Origin: Myxococcales bacterium | GTDB lineage: Bacteria; Myxococcota; Myxococcia; Myxococcales; Myxococcaceae | Direction: 5' to 3' | NCBI GenBank assembly: GCA_020846875.1 | Contig: JADLDB010000059.1 | Location: 1 to 64,000 of the forward strand | DNA: 64,000 bases | Shown here: positions 33,515 through 43,554 of the stretch, one piece after another | Position numbering within the stretch: position 1 is the first letter of the stretch | Layout: each line of letters opens with the position of its first letter | The notes under the pieces: generated by a model | Database searches by the model: none | Told to the model about the DNA's origin: nothing | What the model saw: only the letters and a program-made list of their open reading frames with translations | Program-made: the position numbers and the translations under genes

Positions 33515-34822
33515 GTGAGCTCGATGCTGGGACTGGTGGTGGCCGTGCAGCTGGCGGGCGCGCCGATCACCCTGGACGAGGTGCGGCAGGCTTCGCGGCA
33601 GCAGCTCGACGCGGTGCGGGCGGAATTGGACCTGCAGCGCGCCGGGTGGGATCGCACCACCGCGCGCGCGTCGATCCTCCCGGTCGTCCGGCTGTCGATG
33701 GGGACGGGCGTCTTCTACCAGGGCCCGCAGGGGGGCTTCGTCGACGCCAACGGCACCGTGGGCACGGCCGCGCCCGAGACGACGCGCGGGAACTTCTCGC
33801 TCAACTTGAGCCTCTCGCAGCTCCTCTACGACGGGGGCCGCTGGTGGAACCAGATGGCCCAGGCCGGCCACCAGGAGGAGGCCTCGAAGGGGCAGTTGGA
33901 GGAGCAGCGGCTGGCCAGCGAGCTGGAGGCCACGCGCCGGTTCTACAACCTGCTCAACGCCCAGGTGCAGCTCCGGGCGCTCGAAGAGACGGTCAAGCGC
34001 AGCCGTGAGCAGGTGGAGCGCGCCAGGGGCCTGTACGAAGCGGGCCGTTCCCCCCGCTCCGCGCTCCTCGACGCCGAGGTGAACCTGGGCAACGACGAGA
34101 TCCAGGTGCTGCGCCAGCAGCAGTCGATCGTCTCCTTGCGCAGCCAACTGCTCCAGTGGCTCGGCCGGCCCGACGCCGAGGTCGAGGCCCAGGTGCCCGG
34201 GACGCTGGACTTCTCCACCCCCGCGCCGGCCTGGGACGCGTCGCTCGAGCTCGCCCGGCGGCAGCGCCCGCTGTTCCACGCGCTCGACGAGACCTTGCGC
34301 GCGCGAGGGCTGGCGATCTCCCTCGCCCGCGCCGATTACTGGCCGCGCCTGTCCGCGAGCGCCAGCTACGGCCGGTCCGCGCCGTCGGCCGACCTCTTCT
34401 TCACCGAGCCGGAGCTGCAGAACTCCGTGAGCGCGGGCCTCAACCTGTCGTGGGATCTCTTCAACGGCTTCGCCCACAAGGCCAACGAGGAGCGCGCCCG
34501 CATCGAGCTGACCCGCGCCGAGAAGGAGCAGGTCCAGGCGGTGGTCGACCTCGAGGCCGAGCTCAAGCGCACGCTCCAGACGCTGGAGTCCGAGCTCGCG
34601 GTGCTGAAGATCTCCGAGAGGAACCTCGAGTTCGCCAAGCAGCAGGAGCGGCTGGAGACCGAGCGCTTCTCCGCCGGCGCCAACACCTCGCTGGACGTGC
34701 GGAACGCGCAGATCAAGCTGACCCAGGCCGAGCTGGGCGTGGTGCAGGGCAAGGCCAACGTCGCCGTCGCCCGCGCCGCGCTGTACCGGGTCGTCGGAGG
34801 AAAGGTGGAGAGCTCCCCATGA
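33515..34822 (+). CDS. TolC-family outer membrane efflux protein
   Basis: 435 residues from GTG 33515, supported by GGGAGGG seven bases upstream. A short signal (MLGLVVAVQLAGAPITLDEV) precedes two internally similar halves of long helices (LEATRRFYNLLNAQVQLRAL; ELAVLKISERNLEFAKQQER) and GLNLSWDLFNGF, typical of TolC. It forms the outer-membrane channel of the tripartite pump made with the next genes. ATGA overlap with the adaptor gene. Confidence 0.92.
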   Translation: MSSMLGLVVAVQLAGAPITLDEVRQASRQQLDAVRAELDLQRAGWDRTTARASILPVVRLSMGTGVFYQGPQGGFVDANGTVGTAAPETTRGNFSLNLSLSQLLYDGGRWWNQMAQAGHQEEASKGQLEEQRLASELEATRRFYNLLNAQVQLRALEETVKRSREQVERARGLYEAGRSPRSALLDAEVNLGNDEIQVLRQQQSIVSLRSQLLQWLGRPDAEVEAQVPGTLDFSTPAPAWDASLELARRQRPLFHALDETLRARGLAISLARADYWPRLSASASYGRSAPSADLFFTEPELQNSVSAGLNLSWDLFNGFAHKANEERARIELTRAEKEQVQAVVDLEAELKRTLQTLESELAVLKISERNLEFAKQQERLETERFSAGANTSLDVRNAQIKLTQAELGVVQGKANVAVARAALYRVVGGKVESSP

Positions 34823-36093
34823 CGTGGTGGAAGGCGCTGATCGCGGTGGTGATCGTCCTGGTGGTGGGCGCGATGACCGTGGCCGGCCTCAAGGAGCGGC
34901 CGCCGCCGCCCGTCGAGGTGCAGGTGGGCAAGGTGACGAAGGGGCCGATCACCCGCACCGTCACCGGCGCCGGGAAGGTGGAGGCCTCCACCACGGTGAA
35001 GATCAGCTCCAACCTGTCGGGGGATCTGATCGAGCTGCCGGTGAAGGTGGGGGACAAGGTCACCAAGGGCCAGGTGCTGGGGAAGATCGACCGCCGGCGC
35101 TTCGAGGCCTCGGTGAAGCAGGCGGGCGCGTCGCTCAACGCCGCGAGGGCTGAGATCGCCACCGCCCAGGTGGACATTGATCGCCTCACCCGCGAGCAGG
35201 AGCGCGTCAAGGCGCTGGTGGACAAGGGCCTCGCCTCGCCGGCCGAGCTGGACAAGGCCAGCTCCGACCTCGAAGCCGCGAAGTCGCGCCAGGCCGGGCA
35301 GCGGGATCGCAGCGCCCAGGCCGCCGCGGTGCTGGAAGAGGCCCAGCAGAACCTGGACAAGACGACGCTCTTGTCCCCCATCGACGGCACGGTGATCGAG
35401 GTCACCCGCGAGGTGGGCGAGCGCGTGCGCGGCTCCGACTTCAACGAAGACGTGGTGATGACCCTGGCGGCGCTCCACACGATGGAGGTGAAGATCGAGG
35501 TCGGCGAGCACGAGGTGGTGCACCTGCGCAACGATCAGCGCTGCGAGATCAAGATCGACGCGCTGGAAGGCCAGTCCTTCGACGGCCGGGTGGTGGAGAT
35601 CGCCCAGAAGGCGCTGATCCGCAACCAGGGCACCGAGCAGGAGACCACCAGCTTCCCGGTGACGGTGGCGCTCACCTCGCGGCCGCCGCTGGTCTACCCG
35701 GGCATGAGCGCCGAGGTGCGGATCACCGCCGAGGAGCGCGACTCCACGTTGATCGTCCCGGTGCAGGCCGTCACCGTGCGCCCCGAGAAGCTGCTGGGCG
35801 ACACCGCCGCCAACGTGGAGGGCTCCAAGCTGTCCGCGCCGAAGAAGGGGGAGACCTTCGCCAAGGTGGTCTTCGTGGTGGACGGCGACAGGAAGGTCCA
35901 CGCGCGGCGGGTGAAGACGGGCATCGCGTCGGACACGGACGTGGAGATCCTCGAGGGCCTCAAGGAGGGCGAAGAGATCATCGAGGGGCCGTACCGCACG
36001 CTGTCCAAGGAGCTCAAGGACGGCGACACGGTGGACGAGAACAAGGGCGGGCCGGGCGGCCGTGGCGGGGGACGCGGGCCGAAGCGCGGGTGA
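34819..36093 (+). CDS. MacA-type periplasmic adaptor (RND/HlyD family)
   Basis: 424 residues. One N-terminal membrane helix (WWKALIAVVIVLVVGAMTVA), a biotinyl-lipoyl half (GDLIELPVKVGDKVTKGQVL), a coiled-coil hairpin (about 90-185), the second lipoyl half (LLSPIDGTVIEVTREVGERV) and a beta-barrel domain (LVYPGMSAEVRI). A Gly/Arg-rich tail ends the protein. It links the TolC protein to the ABC transporter. Six bases separate it from the ATPase gene. Confidence 0.92.
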   Translation: MTWWKALIAVVIVLVVGAMTVAGLKERPPPPVEVQVGKVTKGPITRTVTGAGKVEASTTVKISSNLSGDLIELPVKVGDKVTKGQVLGKIDRRRFEASVKQAGASLNAARAEIATAQVDIDRLTREQERVKALVDKGLASPAELDKASSDLEAAKSRQAGQRDRSAQAAAVLEEAQQNLDKTTLLSPIDGTVIEVTREVGERVRGSDFNEDVVMTLAALHTMEVKIEVGEHEVVHLRNDQRCEIKIDALEGQSFDGRVVEIAQKALIRNQGTEQETTSFPVTVALTSRPPLVYPGMSAEVRITAEERDSTLIVPVQAVTVRPEKLLGDTAANVEGSKLSAPKKGETFAKVVFVVDGDRKVHARRVKTGIASDTDVEILEGLKEGEEIIEGPYRTLSKELKDGDTVDENKGGPGGRGGGRGPKRG

Positions 36094-36099
36094 CAGGCC

Positions 36100-36843
36100 A
36101 TGCTGATCGAGCTCACCGACATCCGCCGCGAGTACCAGGTGGGCACCGAGGTGGTGCACGCGCTGGACGGCGTGAGCCTGGGCATCGCGCGCGGGGAGTG
36201 GGTGGCGATCGTCGGCCAGTCCGGCTCGGGCAAGACGACGATGATGAACGTGATCGGCTGTCTCGACACGCCCACCGGCGGCCGCTACGTGCTCAACGGG
36301 AAGGACGTGTCCCGGATGAACGACGACGAGCTCGCCGACATCCGCAACAAAGAGATCGGCTTCGTCTTCCAGAACTTCCAGCTGCTGCCGCGAGAGACGT
36401 CGCTGGCCAACGTCGAGCTGCCGCTGGTGTACCGGGGCCTGTCCGCGAAGGAGCGGCGCGAGAAGGCGATCGCCGCCTTGAAGAAGGTGAAGCTGGACAA
36501 CCGGATGATGCACAAGCCCACCGAGCTGTCGGGCGGGCAGCGGCAGCGCGTAGCGATCGCCCGGGCGCTGGCGTCCGAGCCTTCCTTGCTGCTCGCCGAC
36601 GAGCCCACCGGCAACCTCGACTCGGCCACCGGCGAAGAGATCATCCGCCTCTTCGAGGAGCTGCACGGCCTGGGGCACACCATCGTGCTGGTCACCCACG
36701 AGCCCCGCCTGGCCGCCCGCTGCCCCCGCGCGGTGCGCCTGTCAGACGGGAAGGTGATCGGCGACGGACCGGGCCAGGACGTGGCCTGGCAGGATCGCGC
36801 GCAGCCTTCCGCGCACCCCGCCGAGGCCCCGGTGGCGTCATGA
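36100..36843 (+). CDS. MacB-type ABC transporter ATPase
   Basis: 247 residues. Walker A GQSGSGKT (39-46), Q-loop [10 protein letters not shown], signature LSGGQRQR, Walker [13 protein letters not shown] and the H-loop LVTHEP. It belongs to the LolD/MacB subfamily. The C-terminal ~25 residues are Ala/Pro-rich. Unlike E. coli MacB, the permease is encoded separately. ATGA overlap with the first permease gene. Confidence 0.95.
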   Translation: MLIELTDIRREYQVGTEVVHALDGVSLGIARGEWVAIVGQSGSGKTTMMNVIGCLDTPTGGRYVLNGKDVSRMNDDELADIRNKEIGFVFQNFQLLPRETSLANVELPLVYRGLSAKERREKAIAALKKVKLDNRMMHKPTELSGGQRQRVAIARALASEPSLLLADEPTGNLDSATGEEIIRLFEELHGLGHTIVLVTHEPRLAARCPRAVRLSDGKVIGDGPGQDVAWQDRAQPSAHPAEAPVAS

Positions 36844-38066
36844 GCCTGCGCGTCGATCTGATCGAAGGCTTTCGGATCGCGGTGAAGTCCTTGCGCAACT
36901 ACCGGGTGCGCACGGCCCTGACCACCGTGGGGATCGGGATCGGCGTGGCCACGCTGCTGGCGATCCTGGGGATCACCCAGGGCCTGGACACGTCCTTCGA
37001 GAAGCAGCTCGCGTCGCTGGGTTCCTCCAGCGTGTACGTGTCCAAGCACCCCTGGGTGCAGATGGGGAACTGGTGGGAGTTCCGCAACCGCAAGCGCATC
37101 GATCTGGCCCAGGTGGAGGCGGTGCGCAACCAGTGCACGCTGTGCGAGGCGGTGGCGCCGATCCTCGACGAGCAGGAAGACGTGTACTTCATGGATCAGC
37201 AGCTCGCCGCGGTAGAGATCGACGGCACCACCGGCGACTACCTGGCCGTCTCCGGCTTCGAGACGGTGCGCGGCCGCTTCCTCACCGAGACGGACAACGA
37301 GAGCCGGCGGGCGGTGGCGGTGATCGGCGCCGACGTGGTGGACACCTTCTTCAAGGACTCGGATCCGATCGGCGCGACGATCCGCCTCGGCACCAAGCCC
37401 TTCACCGTGGTGGGCACGCTCTCGCGCAAGGGGAAGATCCTCGACCAGAGCCAGGACCTCTGCGTGATCATCCCCTTCGGCACCTTCCAGGGGTACTTCA
37501 AGGGCCGCCAGTCGATCGACATCGGGATCAAGGTGAAGAGCCCCGAGGAGCTGGAGCAGGCCGAGGATCAGTTGGTGGGCATTCTGCGGCGCGTCCGCCA
37601 GACGCCCCCCGACAAGCCCGACGACTTCGCGATCAACAAGCCCGAGCAGCTCGCGTCCACCTACCAGCAGCTCACCGGCGCGCTGTACGGGGTGGCGCTG
37701 GGGATCGGCTTCATCACCCTCCTGGTGGGGGGGATCGGGATCATGAACATCATGCTCGTCTCGGTCCGCGAGCGGACGCGCGAGATCGGCGTGCGGCGGG
37801 CCCTGGGCGCGCGGAAGCGGACGATCATCGCCCAGTTCATGCTGGAGGCCACCGTGGTGTCGGCGGTGGGCGGCGCGCTGGGGACGGTGGTGGGGCTGGG
37901 GGGCGCCAAGGTGATCAGCCTGGTCTCGCCGCTGGCGGCTACGGTCAAGCCCCTGACGATCGTCTTCGGGGTGGGCTTCGCGGCGCTGGTGGGCCTGGTG
38001 TTCGGGATCTGGCCCGCGGCCCGCGCCGCCAACCTCGATCCGGTGGAGGCGCTGCGCCAGGAATGA
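36840..38066 (+). CDS. MacB/FtsX-type ABC permease 1
   Basis: 408 residues. One N-terminal membrane helix ([20 protein letters not shown]), a periplasmic MacB_PCD domain, then three C-terminal helices. [20 protein letters not shown] is the cytoplasmic coupling motif. The periplasmic part has a CTLCEAV pair. ATGA overlap with the second permease, suggesting a heterodimeric membrane part. Confidence 0.93.
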   Translation: MSLRVDLIEGFRIAVKSLRNYRVRTALTTVGIGIGVATLLAILGITQGLDTSFEKQLASLGSSSVYVSKHPWVQMGNWWEFRNRKRIDLAQVEAVRNQCTLCEAVAPILDEQEDVYFMDQQLAAVEIDGTTGDYLAVSGFETVRGRFLTETDNESRRAVAVIGADVVDTFFKDSDPIGATIRLGTKPFTVVGTLSRKGKILDQSQDLCVIIPFGTFQGYFKGRQSIDIGIKVKSPEELEQAEDQLVGILRRVRQTPPDKPDDFAINKPEQLASTYQQLTGALYGVALGIGFITLLVGGIGIMNIMLVSVRERTREIGVRRALGARKRTIIAQFMLEATVVSAVGGALGTVVGLGGAKVISLVSPLAATVKPLTIVFGVGFAALVGLVFGIWPAARAANLDPVEALRQE

Positions 38067-39310
38067 TCCGCGCCTTCTTCGACAACCTGCGGCTCGCGTT
38101 CGGCACCTTCGTGGCGCACCCGCTGCGGACCATGCTGACGCTGCTGGGGATCATGATCGGCGTCTCTACGGTGATGACGATGATGGCGCTGCTGGAAGGC
38201 CTGCGGCTCAAGGTGAACAAGGACTTCTCTCAACTGGGCGCGAACGTCTTCCGGGTGGACAAGTGGCCCCAGGGCTTCCGCTTCGGCGGCGGCAACCGGA
38301 TGAACTGGAACAAGATCGCCCAGCGCCCGCAGTTGACGGTGGACGACAAGCGCGCGCTCGCCGAGCACTGCCCGTCGGTGTCCCGGACCGGCGCGTCCTC
38401 GTGGCAGCCGGCCCAGCGGGTGCGCACCGGCGACACCGAGACGCAGGCCAACGTCTTCATCATCGGCGCCACCGTGGAGTACCCGGAGCTGTCGGGCATC
38501 ACGATCGCCAGGGGCCGCATGTTCAACGACACCGAGGAGGTGGACGGCCGGCGCGTGGCGGTGCTGGGCCCGGACGTGGCAGACAAGCTGTTCCCTTCGG
38601 TGGACCCGGTGGGCCAGGAGATCCGCCTGAAGGGCCGGCCCTACACCGTGGTGGGGGTGATGGCGCGGCGCGGGAAGATCATGGGCATGTTCAACATGGA
38701 CAACCAGGTGATGATCCCGATGACCACCTTCTTCGGGGCCTACGGGAAGCGGCGCAACGTCTCCATCTCGGTGGAGGCGAAGGACGCCGACAGCGTGGAC
38801 AAGGCGATGGAAGAGGTGATCCGCGTGATGCGGCAGCGCCGCGACGTGGCCCCCACCGCCGAGAACAACTTCGAGATCTCCACCAACGAGTCGATGGCGA
38901 AGTCCCTCAACGATCTGTCCAACGTGGTGACCGCCGCCACCTTCGGGGTGTGCCTGTTGTCGCTCATCGTCGGGGGGATCGGGATCCTCAACATCATGCT
39001 GGTGTCCGTCACCGAGCGGACCCGGGAAATCGGCGTGCGCAAGGCGCTGGGCGCGCGGCGCCTGAGGATCCTCGCCCAGTTCGCCACCGAGGCGGTGGCC
39101 CTGTCCGTCTTCGGCGGGCTGATCGGCATCGGCATCGGCTTCGGGCTGGCCTTCCTCGGGCGGTGGATGCTGGGGCTGTACACGGCGGTGCCGGCGTGGG
39201 CGGTGCTGCTCTCGGTGGGCATGTCCAGCGGGGTAGGGCTCGTCTTCGGGATCTACCCGGCGGCTCGGGCGGCCCGGCTCGACCCGGTGGAGGCCATGCG
39301 CTCCGAGTGA
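38063..39310 (+). CDS. MacB/FtsX-type ABC permease 2
   Basis: 415 residues with the same layout as permease 1 ([40 protein letters not shown]; three C-terminal helices) but a clearly different periplasmic domain. The paralogues would form an asymmetric pair with one ATPase type. Last gene of the exporter operon. The substrate may be a lipopeptide, antibiotic or lipoprotein; it cannot be told from sequence. Confidence 0.93.
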   Translation: MIRAFFDNLRLAFGTFVAHPLRTMLTLLGIMIGVSTVMTMMALLEGLRLKVNKDFSQLGANVFRVDKWPQGFRFGGGNRMNWNKIAQRPQLTVDDKRALAEHCPSVSRTGASSWQPAQRVRTGDTETQANVFIIGATVEYPELSGITIARGRMFNDTEEVDGRRVAVLGPDVADKLFPSVDPVGQEIRLKGRPYTVVGVMARRGKIMGMFNMDNQVMIPMTTFFGAYGKRRNVSISVEAKDADSVDKAMEEVIRVMRQRRDVAPTAENNFEISTNESMAKSLNDLSNVVTAATFGVCLLSLIVGGIGILNIMLVSVTERTREIGVRKALGARRLRILAQFATEAVALSVFGGLIGIGIGFGLAFLGRWMLGLYTAVPAWAVLLSVGMSSGVGLVFGIYPAARAARLDPVEAMRSE

Positions 39311-39390
39311 CACCTGCCGGCGGCTTGTGCTTGCACTCCTGCCCGAAGTGAAGTGTCACCCGGCCGAGCAGCCTGCCTTCGGGAGCCCTT

Positions 39391-42300
39391 GTGATCACCC
39401 TTCGCCTGTCCCTCTGCCTGGCGGCCGTCGCCGTCCTGGCCACCGCCTGTCCTTCGCAGCCCACCGCCGCGTGCAGCGCCACCACCTGTCCGACGGGCTG
39501 CTGCGACGCCGCGGGACAGTGCCAGTCGGGGCAGACGACCCAGGCCTGCGGGACCACCGGCGCCCTCTGCACCACCTGCTTCACCGGCCAGGTGTGCAGC
39601 TTCGGGCTCTGTCAGGCCGGGCCGGGTGGAGGCAGCGGCGGCGGCGGCGGTGGGACGGGCGGCGGCGCAGGAGGAGGGGGAGGGGGCGGGGGGCCGATCA
39701 CCTGCGGCGCCGGGCTGACGGAGTGCGGCGGGGCGTGCCTGGATGTGCAGAGCGACCGCTACAACTGCGGCGTCTGCGGGCGCGTCTGCAACTCGAACCA
39801 GGCCTGCGTGGCGGGCCAGTGCCAGCTGCTCCCGTCGGACTGCACCACCGCGCCATGCCCGGCCGGCTTCTTCTGCAACACCGCCAGCAAGCAGTGCGAT
39901 CCCGGCTGCAACGCCAACGGCGACTGCCCCCAGCCCGGCAGCTGTGACACCCGCCTCCACGTGTGCAGCTGCAACCCCGGCTTCCACGCCTGCGGGCAGC
40001 AGTGCATCGCCGACGACAGCACCGGAGCTTGCGGCCCGTCGTGCCTCTCGTGCGAAGGCGTGTCCAACGCGGTGCCCTCGTGCGCCAACAACCGCTGTGA
40101 CTTCACCTGCAACAGCGGCTTCCACCGCTGCGGCAATGAGTGCAAGGCGAACACCGACGTCGCCTCCTGCGGCACCAGGTGCTCGCCGTGCCAGCCGCCG
40201 GCCAACTCGATCCCGGTCTGCAACAACGAGCAGTGCGACTTCCTCTGCAACGCTGGCTTCCACCGCTGCGGGGACCAGTGCCTGCCCAACAACGACGTGA
40301 ACTCCTGCGGCAACCGCTGCAGCCCCTGCCTGCCGCCCACCAACGCGATCCCCACCTGCAGCGCCGGGGTGTGCGACTTCCTGTGCAACGCGGGCTACCA
40401 CCGCTGCGGCAACGCCTGCGTGCCCAACAACTCCATCAACTCCTGCGGCACCCAGTGCACGCCCTGCGCGCCGCCCACCAACGCCAGCGCCACCTGCAAC
40501 GGCACCACCTGCGGCTTCACCTGCATCAGCGGCTTCCATGCGTGCGGCGCCACCTGCGCGTCCAACACCTCCACCAACAGCTGCGGCACCTCCTGCACCC
40601 CGTGCAGCCCGCCGTTCAACTCGCAGCCCACGTGCAACGGCACCAGCTGCGACTTCGTGTGCGACTTCGGCTACCACCGCTGCGGCTCGGTGTGCCGTAC
40701 CAACAGCGACGTGGACGCCTGCGGTACGTCGAGCTGCACGCCGTGCCCGGTCGGCCCGGCCAACTCCACGCGCACCTGCAACGGCACCAGCTGCGGGTGG
40801 ACCTGCAACACCGGCTACCACCCCTGCAGCGGCGCCTGCGTGCAAAACTCCAGCACCACCCAGTGCGGCGCAGCCTGCGTCACCTGCACGCCGCCGGCGA
40901 ACGCGGTCGCGATCTGCAGCGGCGGAGCCTGCGACTTCGTGTGCAACAGCGGCTACCACCGCTGCGGCAGCCAGTGCCTGGCCAACACCGACGTGGACGC
41001 CTGCGGCACGTCCTGCACGCCGTGCCCGTCGGGCCCGGGCAACTCCACCCGCACCTGCAACGGCACCACCTGCGGCTACTCGTGCAACTCCGGCTTCAAC
41101 GCCTGCGGCACCTCGTGCGTCCCGGCGGACTTCACCGGGGCCTGCGGCACGGCCTGCACCCTCTGCGCGGGCGGCAACGCCAACGAGAAGCCCACCTGCA
41201 CCGGCGGCGTGTGTGGCACGGCCTGCATCACCAGCTGCAACCTGGCTTGCGTGGACGTGCGCACCGATCCCGCCCACTGCGGCGCCTGCAACGCCACCTG
41301 CGGCGGCGGGCAGAGCTGCGCGGGGGCGGAGTGCCGCGCGTCCTGCGCCACCGGCGTCAACTTCCGCGGCGTGCTGCCCTCTTTGGCCAGCGTGACGGCG
41401 TCTGCGTCGGCCACGATGGCGCTGGGCGACGTCAACGCCGACGGGATCCAGGACCTGGTCACCTCGGGCAGCGCGTCCTTCGTCGTCTACCTGGGAACCG
41501 GCAACGGCACCTTCGGGGCGCCCACCACCGTGTCGCTCGCGCGCTCGCCCACGCAGGTCTACGTGCAGGATCTCAACGCCGACGGGCGGGGCGATCTGGT
41601 GGCGGTGAGCGGCGTAGCGACCAGCGGGATCCTCGTGGTGCTGGCCACCACCACCGGCTTCGGGACCCCGCTCTACCTGAGCACCACCTATGCGGCGACG
41701 GCGCTGGGCTTCGGGGACTTCACCGGCGACACGCGGGTGGACATCGTCGCCGTCTCCAACTCCGCCAGCACCTCCTATGGGGTGCTGTTCATCAACAGCG
41801 GGGCGGCGACGCCTTTCGGCACCGGCACCAGCGTGTACCTGGGCGTGGCGTCGATTCGCGGCGTGGCGGTGGGCGACTTCAACAAGGACGGCCGGCCGGA
41901 CCTCGCGCTGCCGTACTCCACCTCCCTGTGGCGAACCGCCTTCGGCACCCAGGTGTCGGGCTACTTCACTCCGCAGACGTCCATCTCCGGCTTCACCGGC
42001 GAGACGTGGGGCGTGGCCAACGTCGCCGTGGCCGACGTCAACAACGACACCAACCTGGACGTGTTGATCGGCGTGTCGGGCACCACCCAGGGGGCGCGGA
42101 TCTACCTGGGCAGCGCGACCGGACTCTTCTCTTCGGCCTCCAGCAGCCTGGCCCCGCTGGGCGGGTACACCAGCCTGGTGGCGAAGGATCTGAACGGCGA
42201 CGGCAACGTCGATCTCGCCGCGGGCTGGGTGGACACGGTCGGGGTGGCGCTGGCCACGGCGCCGGGCACCTTCGGCGCGGCCGCGCAGGTGCTGGCCACG

Positions 42301-43431
42301 GCCGGCGGAGGCTACGTCTTCTCGGTGGCGGCGGCGGACCTCACCGGCGACGGGCGGCCAGAGCTGGTGGCGATGCGCGGCGGGCAGCCGGTGGCGCCGC
42401 TCCTCAACTCGGGCACGGGCACCTTCCCCGGGCCCATTCGCAGCGGCACGGTGGCCAACGCCAATGGGCTGGCGGCCGGGGACCTCAACGGCGACGGCCG
42501 GCAGGACCTGGTCGTCGTGCCCACCACCTCCAGCGGCACCACCGTCACCGCGGCCGTCCTCAACGGCTCGGGCAACGGCACCTTCGGCGGCAGCATGACG
42601 CTGTCGCTGCGGGGCGACGTGCTGACCCTGGGCGATTTGAACGGCGATGCCAACGCGGATCTCGTCACCGTCGTCGAGAGCAGCACCGCCCCGGCGGCCG
42701 AGGTGCGGCTGGGGGCCTTCGGCTCGCCGCTGTCCCTGCCCACCACCGCGGTCCCCACGGCGGTCGCCATCGGCAACGTCTCGGGCGACGCGGCCAACGA
42801 CATCGTGGTCGGCACCACCGCCGGAGTGAACTACTTCACCCAGACTGGAGGCACCTTCGGCCCGCGCGCCACCCTCGCCAGCGGGAACGTCACTGCGCTG
42901 CTGCTGCGCGACGTGAACAGCGACGGCCGGGTGGATCTGATCGTCTGCACCACCGTCGGCCTGAGCGTGTACCTCAACGTGGGCGACGGGTTCCAGGGCA
43001 CGGCGGGCTACAGCACCACCCTGGCCAGCCCGGGCGTGGACGTGGAGACGGGCGACTTCAACGCCGATGGGCGGCAGGACCTCGCGGTGCTGACGGCCAA
43101 CACGGTGCGGATCTACGGCAGCCTGGGGAACGGCGCCTTCACCCTGCAGACGACGGTGACGCTGACCGGCAGCGCGCTGGTCGTGGTGGATCAGGACAAC
43201 GACGGCCGGGACGATCTGGTGACGCTGGCGAGCGACGGGCTGCGCGTCACCCGCACCACCGGCGTCTTCACCTTCGAGGCGGCGCCCCGGCTGTGGACCG
43301 TGGGCCGAACCCTGGCGACGGCCGGCCTGGTCTCGGGGAAGGAAGACCTGGACACCTTCAGGGACCTGATCTTCCTGGTGCCGCTGGGCACCGGCAGCGA
43401 GGTGGTGACCCAGTTCGGCGCTTGCCGCTGA
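39391..43431 (+). CDS. Large lipoprotein: Cys-rich tandem repeats followed by FG-GAP/VCBS repeats
   Basis: 1346 residues from GTG. Signal MITLRLSLCLAAVAVLATAC suggests a lipoprotein. After a Gly-rich linker (about 77-110) come Cys-rich modules of 35-42 residues (CNSGFHRCGNEC, CDFLCNAGFHRCGDQC, CTPCAPPTNA) up to about residue 650. The rest consists of FG-GAP-like repeats with calcium-type DxNxDG loops (GDVNADGIQDLV, GDFNKDGRPDLA, DLNGDGNVDLAA), expected to form a beta-propeller. Surface adhesion or ligand binding is likely. It stands alone between the exporter operon and the NlpC-like gene. Confidence 0.85.
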   Translation: MITLRLSLCLAAVAVLATACPSQPTAACSATTCPTGCCDAAGQCQSGQTTQACGTTGALCTTCFTGQVCSFGLCQAGPGGGSGGGGGGTGGGAGGGGGGGGPITCGAGLTECGGACLDVQSDRYNCGVCGRVCNSNQACVAGQCQLLPSDCTTAPCPAGFFCNTASKQCDPGCNANGDCPQPGSCDTRLHVCSCNPGFHACGQQCIADDSTGACGPSCLSCEGVSNAVPSCANNRCDFTCNSGFHRCGNECKANTDVASCGTRCSPCQPPANSIPVCNNEQCDFLCNAGFHRCGDQCLPNNDVNSCGNRCSPCLPPTNAIPTCSAGVCDFLCNAGYHRCGNACVPNNSINSCGTQCTPCAPPTNASATCNGTTCGFTCISGFHACGATCASNTSTNSCGTSCTPCSPPFNSQPTCNGTSCDFVCDFGYHRCGSVCRTNSDVDACGTSSCTPCPVGPANSTRTCNGTSCGWTCNTGYHPCSGACVQNSSTTQCGAACVTCTPPANAVAICSGGACDFVCNSGYHRCGSQCLANTDVDACGTSCTPCPSGPGNSTRTCNGTTCGYSCNSGFNACGTSCVPADFTGACGTACTLCAGGNANEKPTCTGGVCGTACITSCNLACVDVRTDPAHCGACNATCGGGQSCAGAECRASCATGVNFRGVLPSLASVTASASATMALGDVNADGIQDLVTSGSASFVVYLGTGNGTFGAPTTVSLARSPTQVYVQDLNADGRGDLVAVSGVATSGILVVLATTTGFGTPLYLSTTYAATALGFGDFTGDTRVDIVAVSNSASTSYGVLFINSGAATPFGTGTSVYLGVASIRGVAVGDFNKDGRPDLALPYSTSLWRTAFGTQVSGYFTPQTSISGFTGETWGVANVAVADVNNDTNLDVLIGVSGTTQGARIYLGSATGLFSSASSSLAPLGGYTSLVAKDLNGDGNVDLAAGWVDTVGVALATAPGTFGAAAQVLATAGGGYVFSVAAADLTGDGRPELVAMRGGQPVAPLLNSGTGTFPGPIRSGTVANANGLAAGDLNGDGRQDLVVVPTTSSGTTVTAAVLNGSGNGTFGGSMTLSLRGDVLTLGDLNGDANADLVTVVESSTAPAAEVRLGAFGSPLSLPTTAVPTAVAIGNVSGDAANDIVVGTTAGVNYFTQTGGTFGPRATLASGNVTALLLRDVNSDGRVDLIVCTTVGLSVYLNVGDGFQGTAGYSTTLASPGVDVETGDFNADGRQDLAVLTANTVRIYGSLGNGAFTLQTTVTLTGSALVVVDQDNDGRDDLVTLASDGLRVTRTTGVFTFEAAPRLWTVGRTLATAGLVSGKEDLDTFRDLIFLVPLGTGSEVVTQFGACR
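39960..41340. repeat. Degenerate tandem repeats coding Cys-rich modules
   Basis: About ten coding repeats of roughly 105-125 bp share C-x-F-x-C-x-x-G-[FY]-H-x-C-G blocks within the 1346-residue lipoprotein. Units differ enough to show they are old, though adjacent units are close. Confidence 0.75.
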
Positions 43432-43554
43432 GGCGCCCGCGTCGCTGGCGCGCAGTTTGGCGTGACGGAAGTCGCGGCGGCCCCAAGAGGTCGCCGGCGC
43501 GTCTCGAGCTTCCGGGGGGAACGGCCCCGGCGTGGCGGGCGTCCTTCGAGCACC

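Noticed and set aside
39307-39359. GTGACAC/GTGTCAC inverted repeat after the exporter operon
   Set aside because: Arms are only seven bases with a 39-base loop and no T-run; chance is likely at this composition.
39960-41340. Possible CRISPR-like array because of regular repeat spacing
   Set aside because: The repeats are in-frame coding modules with conserved Cys patterns and no identical repeats or unique spacers.
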